Shown here: piece by piece, positions 12,001 through 24,000 of the stretch
Numbering within the stretch: the first letter of the stretch is position 1
Layout: every line of letters starts with the position of its first letter
Origin: Mermis nigrescens
Taxonomy: Eukaryota; Nematoda; Enoplea; Mermithida; Mermithidae
DNA: 64,000 nucleotides
Assembly: GCA_036768485.1 (NCBI GenBank)
Contig: JAVLUZ010000565.1
Location: 21,001-85,000, forward strand
Direction: 5' to 3'
The notes under the pieces: generated by a model
What the model was told of the DNA's origin: nothing
Databases searched by the model: none
What the model saw: the letters and a program-made list of their open reading frames with translations, nothing else
Made by a program: the position numbers and the translations under genes

Positions 12001-15000
12001 ATCTTTCTAGTGTTTAGCAGTACTCGAATTTATCACTTTAAAAGAGAAAGCTGATCTCTGTTTCGTAATGTTATTTGAGAAATTTATGTGCCAATGCTCT
12101 GTAATTGAAATTTTATTTATCATTTTATTGCAGAATATGCTGGAAATACTTCTTAGGAATGATTGTATTCTTTCGGAATTCGATAAGACGTTTTCGAGAG
12201 AGCCTTCCTGTTTCAGAATGCCCTGCAGGGAGATACGGCAAAGATTGTTTGCAGCTTTGCCAGTGCAGCAACGGTGGTAAGTGCGATCCTGCAAATGGAA
12301 AATGTCTCTGTGCCCCTGGTTGGACTGATTCTCTTTGTGACAAAAGTGAGTTTTTAATTAATTTAGCAATTCAGTTAAGCGGCCTATTTACGCATTTGTA
12401 AAGAAAAGCTATAAGGTGAAAATCAAGAATCAGCTTCTGCGTTTAAATTAACATGTTTGGGATTATTGTTTTTCAATTTTATGTCGATCAATCTTATATA
12501 CCTCTTGTGATAAGAAACATTTTTTCGCTTCTTTCTTCAGGTATCTTGTATACTGTGTTTTACTTGAGGGTTATTTTTGACGCTGAAATAAATTCAATAA
12601 TAATTATTATTCGTGACTTTTAAGGCGATTGTTTTAACTTTACACGACTGGTTATAGACTGATAATAAAATTTCTTGTCATAAAAACAATCAATACAGCT
12701 GACGACAGTCTAATTTTGTTGCATCTAATCAATACTTATATGTATCGAAGCTTTAAAATCAGATTTTAAATGTCAAAAGCTTTTGGAAGTACTGACACTT
12801 TGTAGTAATAATAATAAAGATCAATAACAGTAATCAGGAAACCCAGGTTCGAGTTCACGACCAGACATGCACGTGGGGAGTTCGGGGGTTCTAGACCCAC
12901 CAGAATGGAAAAATTGGAAATTTCCTTGGGAAAATGAAGCAAAACGAAGGGCAAAGAATGGATGAAAATCGAAATATTTCTTCAAAAGTGCTCGAAATTG
13001 ACCAGAAACTGTGGAATAATGTAGTTTCCATGTTATTCTAGCATTATATCGGTTTTTGAGGCCATTTTGGAGCAAAAAAACCACTAAATGGGCTCTCTAG
13101 ACCGATAGCCAAGCTGTACATCTGGTTTCGGCTAACCACGTTTTGTTTTACTCGCAGTGTTCTGCTCAAGCTTAACTTGATTCTTACCTATTTGGATACT
13201 TGTTAAATTAATATCAAGAATAATTGTAATTTATAATTATGATGTTTCCACTATCTTATTTCGGACACCCCGCTCTATCGTTGGAGCTAATGGCGGATTC
13301 AGAGGGGCCGAGCCGAGGCGGCCACCCTGCTGTCATTCTAAAATAGTTGGCGAAATAAAGAAAGAATATTAGTTTTCTACGAATTTTTAGCCATTGTCAA
13401 ATTTTTTTAATTTTTCGGCGCTTCGCACCAAATATCACTCAAATGACTTTTATTCGGCTGTCCGCGAGCCTATTTTTGCATCAGAAATGCGTCTTTTGAA
13501 CGCAACTCAAATTTTGTGCATCTTACAAGGAAGTTTTTGAGTGAACGAGCAGTAATTTATTTTTGTTTTTCCTTGGTTAGCACCAGGGGCGTATTAAGGG
13601 GGGCCGGAGGGGGGCGGCCGCCCCCCATTGGCCCAAAATAGTGCGCAAAATCAAGGATTTTTGAGCGATTTTTAGCGATTTTGGGCCTAAAACGGCTAAT
13701 TTTTTCTCCAAGTCAGGGTTCCGCCCCCCCCCTTAGGAAAATCCTGGATCCGCCACTAGTTAGCATTGTTTCACCTCAGCCGTAATATAAACGGAAAGGG
13801 GGCTGCAGTTTTAGTTTCATTTGGCTATTATTTATCCTATTTTCGAATTTGCCGGCGCTCGCGCCTGCTTTTTCTCTGACAGAATTATGAGAAGTGTGTA
13901 TGTGCACACATTTTTAAGTAATTTTTGAAAAATTAAAAATTTTTCTCACTAGAACTGATTCTGTCTACAAGTGCGAGTATATGACGAAAAACGAATTTTG
14001 CGCGTATGAACGGTTTCCTGGTATGATTTTCGATAGCCCCGGAAAAACTTAGTGCGCCGACCCCTATCACGAAATCCTCGATCTGCCACTAATAAATCTA
14101 AATATAATTATATCAATGAATAAAATATATAATAAATAAATTTAATATAATATAATATAATAATAAATATAATAAATATGACGTAAATAAATATACTATA
14201 TCATAAAAATAAAGACAATAAATATAGATGAGTAAATTTCGAAAAATCGCATAATTTAATAAAATACAACATGAACAAATATAATTAATAAATATAAGAT
14301 AGAGATATAAATGAATAAAGATAGTGTAAAATTTAGGTTGCGCAGAAGGTTTCTACGGATTCAATTGTTCGAAGCCGTGTCAATGCGAGCAGCATGCACG
14401 TTGTGACCCAGTGGACGGCGAATGCTTGTGTCCGCCCGGCTGGCGCGGTGCCCGCTGCCAAAAACTATGTCCGGCCGGCGCCTACGGGGCCCGGTGCGCT
14501 GGGTCGTGCGCGTGCCGCAACGAGGCCGCCTGCGATGCCGTTTCAGGCGCCTGCTCCTGTGCCCCTGGTTGGCGTGGCGTTCATTGCGACCGACCGTGCG
14601 CCGACGGCTTCTATGGCCATAAGTGTGCTCACAGGTGCGACTGCGGCGGGCGGGCTACTCTGTCTATTTTGGTGGACCGTTGGCGTCGCCGTCGGCGGCA
14701 ATCGTCGAGTGAGACGGTCACAGCAGCAGCGAAAATGAATGGTAGGCGGCTTACGAGGGTTCAACGTGAGAATTCTAAAGGGTTAGCGTAAGAATTTTTT
14801 TCTAAAGTTTCTTTTTGGATTTCAAAAACAATAGCCGAGCACGCGACAAAAACACACTTTTTTGAGTGGATAAAACAAATTCAAAAATCTTATTCAAATT
14901 GAACAATGCGTAGTTAAAAAATGACCATTTGGCGAGAGCGAAGCGTCGAAAAAATGATAATTTGAGCCGAAACATTTCAAAAAACGCTTTACAAAACGCA

Positions 15001-18000
15001 TTTTCTAAGTATCTTAGAAAATCAAACATTTTGCAGGAGCAGGGAGATTGTTATCAAACAACATGACCTGAAACCTTCATTCGCGCGTTGTTTTCGAACA
15101 AAAATGGGCATTGGGAGGAGTAGGGTGTTAACCCCTTTCTGAATCTTCAGAGAATCGGGTACTATAAGCAGATTTGGGATAACGTATGATGTTGAAAAAA
15201 TATCGAGTTTGTTGTGGGAAACCTGACGCATTCATCAGAATTTTCAACTACATAGATTGATTAGTTTACCGCGAAAACATTTATCTTTTTATATAAAGTA
15301 TGTTTGTTAACAACCTTATATTCAAACTTTGAGTTATGTATAAACCTAGTCAAAAAATACGTATTTTCTTCGATAAAACACTGTTTGAAACCAAATTTAA
15401 TCGCCTCGTCTTGCGAATTGGCATTTTGAGGCTGAAGAAGATCTTTATGGCATTTTGAATTATAGAAAAATGCTTGCTAGGATCACTGTTTAATAATATT
15501 TGCTGTATGACCATAATAAAACAATGAGCTACTTTTCAAGCTTTAAAAGAAATTTTAAGGTTCCCCAAAAGCTGTTTCGCACAAGCAGACCAGTTCTTTT
15601 AACTCCGATGAAAACTTTTCAACATCGACATTGATTGATTACTTTGAACCAGAGGAACCGCTAACTCGTCTTTTGGCTCGATGCCATCATGTGACAGGCG
15701 AGTGTTTATGTGAAGCTGGCTGGGCTGCGCCCGATTGTCGCCGACCCTGCCCTACAGACTTCTATGGCATTGGTTGCACAAAAAAGTGCGAATGTGCCAG
15801 CAATGGCGCTCTATGCGACCCGGTTGACGGATTTTGTACTTGCCCAGCTGGTTTTATTGGTAGAAAGTACGCCAATTAAACATTACAAGATTTGGATAGC
15901 ATTAATTTTAGTCATGCATGATACCAAAAATTTGAGTCGTACTGCACTGCCTTTGGGTTTTTGGACTCATATCACTATTCTTGAAACAGGATAGAAATTG
16001 AATTTATGCGCTCAAAAAAATTGGCAGAAGAAATTAAGTCCCTCTGATTTATTTGACAATATAAATAGAAATTAAGAGGTGCAATATTCAATTTGGAAAC
16101 GCGAAAGTTTGAAATTTTTTCAGAAACATTATTTCTTTTTTTTCTCATTTTTCCAAACGGAAAATTTTTCATTTTTTTTTAATATTCTCATATTGTTAAT
16201 ATTTTTCCGTACTTTTCTTCACGGCTCACTGTCTTACTTCGCGCCATGCTCGCCTGAAGTCTGATAATCCGAATTACCGTGTTCTGCCATCACAGATGTG
16301 ACAGACCTTGCCCAAACGGTCTCTTTGGAGAGCATTGCGTACAACACTGTCTTTGCCTGAATAACGCAACTTGCGATCCTCAGACCGGAAAATGTCAGTG
16401 CCCCGATGGTTTCACAGGCCGCTCCTGCGAACTTGCATGTCCCCACGGATCACATGGTTCTCAATGCTCCAAACGATGCGATTGCGCTAATGGAGCAGCA
16501 TGTGATCCGGTAACCGGAGCTTGCCTCTGTTTGCCTGGTTGGACGGGATCGAAATGTGATCAAAGTAAGGCTTATTTATTTTTAATAGATATTGCTAGAC
16601 GAATTATACTTGTAAAACTCCCTTTAATTAAGTTATACCACATGACGCTTCTTCTTTATCTCCCATTGTAGTAATAACCATAGGTGGGCGCCACCAAAGT
16701 TCTGGGGGGCGTGCAAGATTTTTTCAAAGGTCAAAAATGGCCTTAAAAGTGGTGGTATGGTAAAAGAACACCATTTTCCAACGTTTCTCATCGAGCACTA
16801 TCCGTTGGCATCAAAAAATAGCGAAAAAACAAAACAATTTCAAAAATTGAATTCTGGGGGGTATTTTGGTTTCTGGGGGGTATTTTGGTTTCTGGGGGTT
16901 GCATACCCCCAAACCCCCACGCCCAGGTATAGTTAATAACCGTTAATGAAAAATATTTTATATCGTTCTTAGATCGTTCCAATGTGGAACTTATTGACTA
17001 CAAACTTAGTAATATAAAAATTAATATTAATAGCTAGAACAAAGGAAAACGAAAAATAATGTGTGATTGATCGAAGAGAATGCTTTGCCTTTTGGATGGC
17101 TCGTAATCATAGATGCACAGCTTGGCCAATCTGGGGGGGCAATAATTGAGCGTTTTTGGGCCAAAATGACCTCAAAAATTGGTGTTGGCGCTGAAATAAC
17201 GTTAAAACTACGGTATTACACAGTTTCTGGTCAATTTTAAGCACTTTTGAAGGAAATTATCAATTTTTATCTATTTTTTGTCTTCATTTCGCCTCATTTT
17301 TCCGAGCCCCACCCCCCCCCCACATGCATGTCTGTTCGTAATGCTGGCGCTCATGTCAAAACTAGGAGGCACGCGCGTGGTAGATTTGTTGATAAATATG
17401 TTTCAGGGATTTCAGTAAAAAGTGAACACTCAATAAAAATACCATAAAATTAGTTTGGTATACTTGTAGCGTTTATCGAGTGATTTAAAAGTTAAACGTA
17501 CTTGACATAATAAGCTGAAAATTAATACTACTCAAGTTTAGCAATAAACAAGCTCAAGTCTATTTATTACAACAGTCGGTCATTATACCTGCATATCCTG
17601 TTGATTTGCATGTATATCAATTTCTTCCGTGCGTGAGTACTTTTTCAGACTGATTGCTTAGATGCAATCACACATCGGCATGAGACCCCCGGGCATCCAA
17701 AACCCTCCGCAGTCCACGATCGACCCCGGAACTGAATTTATGGCAATTTTTTCGCGCTTTTGCCCCATTCAGACCCCCTTCCCAAGAATTAGGTTGCCGC
17801 CCTTGTATGAATGCAATGACTGTTTCTACGCTTTCTGCCCTCATGCTCGTATATTATTCATAAAAGCGGCTATTAAATTGACGTTTTTTCGTAAGCTTGC
17901 CCTCATGGTCAATTCGGTCGTAATTGCACGGAAGTGTGCCAGTGCGAGCATGGCGCCCCCTGTCACCCGATCACTGGAGTTTGCTTGTGCCCCGCCGGCT

Positions 18001-21000
18001 GGCGTGGAAAACGCTGTCATAGACCATGCATTCGTGGTTATTTTGGAACCAATTGCGCCGAAATTTGCAGATGTCCTGATCGTCGACCGTGCGATCATGT
18101 GACAGGTCAGTTAACAACCAAGCGGCGGTTTTTTATAAATCGCAGTAGAATCAGAATTTTCATTTAACGCTTTGAGTCAACAGTGACATAAATCTATTTT
18201 CAAATCATTTTGAGTCGAATGGTGTCCATTGAGCATTTTTAAATGGGCTTATTTATCAGTTTTGGCTCCGTTTACCGATTCGTTAATGCTAGAGTCCATG
18301 TGATCCAAACTTATACATAACAGAACTAATAACAATCTGTTGATACACCTAATTATCAACGGTATTTTGGTACATCTGTTTCTAAGCAAATATTGATTCT
18401 GCAAATGTAAGTCTGCAGAAAAAATTATGCTTAATGTGGAGTACTGGTAAAAAATTAGCTTAACATTAAAATCCCTAGAATCATAAGATTTTCCTTTTAC
18501 ACCTTTTAAAGAAAAATATTTGCTTTTACAATGTTTTCTAGAGAAAATCTTTGAAAATTTCCTTTAAGAAATTTTTCATCAAAATTATTGTTTTGTCGAT
18601 CTTTCTGGTCAGCAGCTGATCTTTTTAACTTCGTTTGCTGCATTACCTACGCAAATCCTACATTTAGTGTCTTATTTTCTTTCATTTTTTGTTCTTACGC
18701 TTTATAAGCAAAATATATGAAGGACGCTGCGCTTGCCCAAATGGTTTCACTGGCGCGTCATGCCAAGATTCATGTCCTTCCGGTTTTTATGGATCAGATT
18801 GTTCACAGCGATGCAAGTGCAATGAAGTAAACTCGATCTGTGATCCAGTTACAGGAACTTGCCACTGTAAGCCCGGATATTCGGAATCGGATTGTACAAA
18901 AAGTAAGTTGAAATCTATTAGTACTTTTACTTTTTGCTCAGCAAACATTGATCAAAAATTTAAAAGGTATTTGTGCTAGTCCTGAAAATGTTATCATTTG
19001 GCTCGAAAAATGATTTTACACCCGTTTGCAGCATTTGCTTCCTTTAGTAGCAATTTGTATAGAGTAGCATGCTTTGGATCTTGACATTTCCTTTTTTAAA
19101 TCAAATTTTCAGAAAATCTGTAAACATTACTTAGAATTAAGAAATTGATTTACTCAGTAACTAGTAAGCATCGCATGGTAAGCAGCTTCCTGGAGCAGTT
19201 GATTCAACCTCGCTCTATAAATTTGTCCATCATATTAAGAATATGTACACCAAGTTCCATTTCATTCATTTTTTTATTTTTTATTTTTTCCATTGATATT
19301 ATTTTATCTCATTTAACTTCATTCTAGAAATGGCAGAGTAATTTAGATCCTTGTACGTAAGAAAAAACAATTTTCTCCAAAAAATAGATCCACAACATCT
19401 GTTGCCACCCATTGGCATGACCGTAACTCAATTTATTGAAGAATTATGTCGTATCCTAATGTTTTGTGCGATGCTTGTTCTTTTGCAATAGATCATGTTA
19501 TTCAAAATATTCAGATATTAATCAGATGGACATTTAGATTAATTAATATTCTTATTTGTCGTAAATTGCACTTTCTTTATTGTACAACGCTATTCATAAT
19601 GATTTGGACATCGCGATTATACATACATATCGCCATTCCGCACACCTAAAAAAGTTTATCATGCATCACATTTTAATTACTTTCCAGAAGCTCGAAGATT
19701 TGTTTCTAAATGAAGTTAAAGAGTAAGAAATTGCAGCAATAAAGGCGTATTAGATCGACCTCGGAACTTTCGGTAGTTTATGCTTTAAAAACATTTTTTT
19801 CGAATAACACAGGACACTCTCATCAGAGGCATCACCTCATGCTGAATTAAAAAGAGTACGGTCGAAGAAAATGGTGTTACGTGACACACTGGGATAAAAA
19901 TGTATGTGCGAAGTCGATGGTAATTTCGTCAGATCATAAATACGAAAAATGCAACAAATTTCTATTGCCTTTTGTACGATAGCATTTACGCAGGCTGCAT
20001 GCGCGGCTATTTTGGTGCCAATTGCCGCGAAAAGTGCGTGTGTCAGAATGGAGCCCGATGTGACGCTCAAACGGGTGCTTGCCAATGCTTGGCCGGTTTT
20101 TTTGGCACTCGTTGCGAGTTGAATTGCCCTCCCGATCGCTACGGCGTCAATTGCGCTGGATCGTGCCGCTGCTCTAACGGCGCCCGCTGCCATGGACAAA
20201 CGGGTCAGTGCGAATTTTGTCCGGCTGGCTTTCGAGGCGAACGCTGCGAAACTCCTTGTCCGGCAAACGATCGATTCGGCGCCGGTTGCCAGGAGAAGTG
20301 CAACTGCAAAAACAACGGTCGTTGCGATCCGGTTCATGGGACGTGCCGGTGCTCGTTGGGTTGGACTGGACCAACTTGCGAACAAGGTAAATTAATTTAC
20401 ACGCTTCTTATGTCTATCGTTGTAGGAGTCCGTGCGTGTTTAGCATTAGGAATTATAGGGGTCAGTCCCAGAAAAGCTTCAAAATTTGATATCATCTTGG
20501 GCTAAAAATGAATAGGTATGCGTCAAAAAGACTATTTTTGACGTTTTTGACAATGGCCTTCCTTCCTAGGACATGAAAGCCTCATTGTAGGGAAGTTAAA
20601 AAATGGCTATTTGGCATGAAGCGCTGGAAAAATTGATACTTTTTAACGAAAAAATAGATAAAAACGCTTAAACGGGATATCTCTTAATGGTTTTGAAGAG
20701 CCGGAAATTCTTGGGGTCAGCAGCTGTTCAGTGATTGAACCCCCTCCTCTGAGAACACGGATGGAAGTCACACTGATCGAATCGAGTTTCACATGCGCGT
20801 TCTGCAAGTTTGCTCTCGACTTATTTTATGTTTATATATTCTAGAAAGAACGAACATTGTCAGAACTTTTTAAAAATTTTAGGGCGTGGACCCTATTATT
20901 TCCATGCTTTACTTGAATGCAGGTGACCATCATAAAACATAATCAAAACATGAACTTCGCAGGGTAACGTTGCAATCAAAATGACGTCTTGACGAATTCC

Positions 21001-24000
21001 TTCATCGCCAGAATTCTTAATGTGTGTTCTTCCGTCTTTTTTTCATTTCATTGTCTTATGTACTGATCAAATACACGTACGTACCATACATGACCATGAG
21101 GGTTTGCGGGGGTTCCTACCCTCCCCCAATTTTCCAAAATTTTTTGAAATTTCGCAGAAAAGGTGCTTTTTTCAAGCGTTTTTAGCTATCTATTTGTTTA
21201 AAAGTGTCAAATTTTCGACGCTTAACGCCATATTCTCAAATAATAAAATAAAACACAAAAATTTTTTTCGAAATTTTTGTGTTTTTATGCCCTAGAAAGA
21301 TAGGGCATTGTCAGAAACGCCGAAAAACGATATTTTTGACGCGTACCCACGATCTTTCACCACTCAAAATTTTCTTGCTGTGCATGACTTCTCCGTTTTA
21401 CACTAAGTGCAAGTATCAGCGCATATGAATGCTAGTGGTACTAACAGTGGCGGATCTAAGATTTTCCTAAGGGGGCGGTACCCCTAAAGGGGGGGCGGAA
21501 CCCTGACTTGGGCGGAAAAATTAGCCGTTTTAATCCGAAAATCGCTAAAAATCGCTCAAAAATGCTTAATTTTGCGCTCTATTTTGGGCCAATGGGGGGC
21601 TGCCGCCTCCCCGCCCCCTAAATCCGCCCCTGTGTGCTAAAATCGTACACATGAGTTTAAGATTTTGAAGATGATCTGACAATTTCTTGAAAGTTGGCGG
21701 CGATCAATACAATTGCTCAGTGTGTGCAACTTGTTTATGAAATTTTAAGAGTGCAATCGTGGATGGTTTGGTCCTAATTGTTCGCTAGAATGCAAATGTC
21801 AAAACAATGCTCCTTGCGACCGTATTACTGGATGTTGCGATTGTCCACAGGGTTATTATGGATCTATGTGTGAATTTAGTAAGTGTAGACACTTACGAGT
21901 ACGGTTTTAATGAATAATATAATAAGTATTTTTCTGCTCTAAAATTCGAATGGAAAAACTACATTTCTCGTTGCCAAATGTATCGTACATATATAGTTAT
22001 GAGCGATACATGGAATCAGTTCCTATCAAAAATTATAAGAAATCTTTTTAAAAGATATGTGAAAAAGATTTTAGGATTTCACACGTACAATATAACTTAT
22101 GGATGTTGCGATTGTCCACAGGGTTATTATGGATCTATGTGTGAATTTAGTATGTTAAGCACGTAATAGTACGATGTTAATGAAATATTGTAATAAATAT
22201 TTAGTCTCTCTGAAGTTCAAGATAAACTAGAAATTGTATTTCTCTTTGACAAATGTAATTTATGTAAAGTTATGAACGATACGCAGAATCAGGTCTAATA
22301 AAAACTCATAAGGAATCTTTTTGATAGATAAGTGAAAAAAATTTCATCTTTTCATGCGTATAATTTAAGTTATGGATTGTTCTTCACTGAGTTTGATCAG
22401 TGTACTCAATTGAAGCGGTCACTTTTTCGGTCTAATAAATTGCTATTGATTATTACATAGAGCGAATGCTAAATAGTCGAACAGGGTACAAAATTGTGTG
22501 ACTATTCAGTAGTGTAGAATGTAGCGGGAACAAGAAGTTCATCCCGTAAAATATTTGTTGTCCGTAATATGTGGACAATTTAGAACTGTCATTTTTTCTT
22601 AGAATGCCCTCAGGGTCTATACGGCTGGCTGTGTTCTCATACGTGCGACTGCTTAAATGGAGCAAGTTGTGACTCCGTCAATGGTCGATGTCTTTGCCCA
22701 CCCGGGTTTACGGGTGATAAATGCGAAGAACGTGAGTCTTTCATCCTGTATTTTGCATTTTCGTATTTTAAAATTTTGTCCTCTTATTTAACTGCTTATT
22801 TTGATTGCGGAATATAGTATGCTGTACGTGTTGCAGAATGTCCGAATGGCTCGTTTGGGGTCAATTGCCGATTCGAATGCGATTGTGGCAATCATACCTG
22901 CGACCCGGTGACCGGTGAATGTTCTTGCCCACTTGGATTTCACGGTGCACAATGCTCGTCGGGTAAAATATCCATCATTTTTTGTTTTTTTTACTTTTCC
23001 GAATTCGGACAAGATGTCCCCGCTTGATTGACCAGTGACTAGACTGTGTTTGTTTTTCTTGACTAGAAATTTAATTAGAAAGCATTCGGAAAAATTTGTT
23101 GAGATTTTGGGGAATAGCTCCTGTCATGATGTACATACATGACATTTAAAATTAGATGTTATGGAACGGCCTCTGCCAGAAACACTGTTGGAAACCGAAG
23201 ATTCATTAGATATTCTTAAGTGGAAGACTCACTCAAATCACAGCCTTGCTCATCCAATCCAGCGATTTAAAAATGTGTTCACAGAAGAAACAAAATTTGG
23301 CAGTCATCAGTTAGTGTCACTAGGTTTCGATTATAAAATTTTTATTTCCGGTCATTTTGAATAGATATAATGCAAAAAGAGCGGTCATTTTGTGTTTTAG
23401 TCTGCTTCAAATAACTATTTGAACAATGTTCACTTTTTTCGAGTTTTTTACCATGTATATCAGATTGTGCCTCAGCACTCCCACCGTCTCAACATTCCCA
23501 CTGTCTCAACATTTCCACTGTCTCAACACTCCCACTGGAATCCTCAACACTCCCACTGTCTCAACATTCCCACTGTCTCAACATTTCCACTGTCTCAACA
23601 CTCCCACTGGAATCCTCAACACTCCCACTGTCTCAACAATCCCACTGATTCCGTCCGGAGCCCCATAATTTTTATGCTGCCCATGCATGAACGGTAAATT
23701 TCACTTAAGGGCGATAAGATTTACAACCTTGCACATATTCCAGTTCAGATTTAGGATTTTAAATATCACTTAATGGTGATAAGATCTATGACCTTGCACA
23801 TATTCTACTTCGGATTTAGGATTTTACTGACACGGATGCCACATGCCACTGTTTCGCAATTTCAATGGCGAAGCTATGGTAATTAGTTAGCAAGATTTAA
23901 TGTCATCAAAAATACATTAAGATGCAGGTATCGCGAAATGCGTTTCATTTTTATCAACATGCGTGATGATAACAACGCTTCAGCTGTTCAGGCTGGACCC

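Larger units (their letters stand above)
12346..14336 (+). other. Intron of EGF gene, several nested transposons
   Basis: Holds a reversed family B MITE (12862-13124), pieces of a GGCGGATC-type element at about 13285-13340 and 14030-14095, a complete small copy of that family (13584-13758), and an aataaatataat-rich tract at 14100-14300. Confidence 0.55.

Noticed and set aside
19837..20385. A 182-codon open frame on the minus strand
   Set aside because: It is the antisense shadow of the three-module EGF exon at 19994-20386; Ala/Arg/Ser-rich with no domain.
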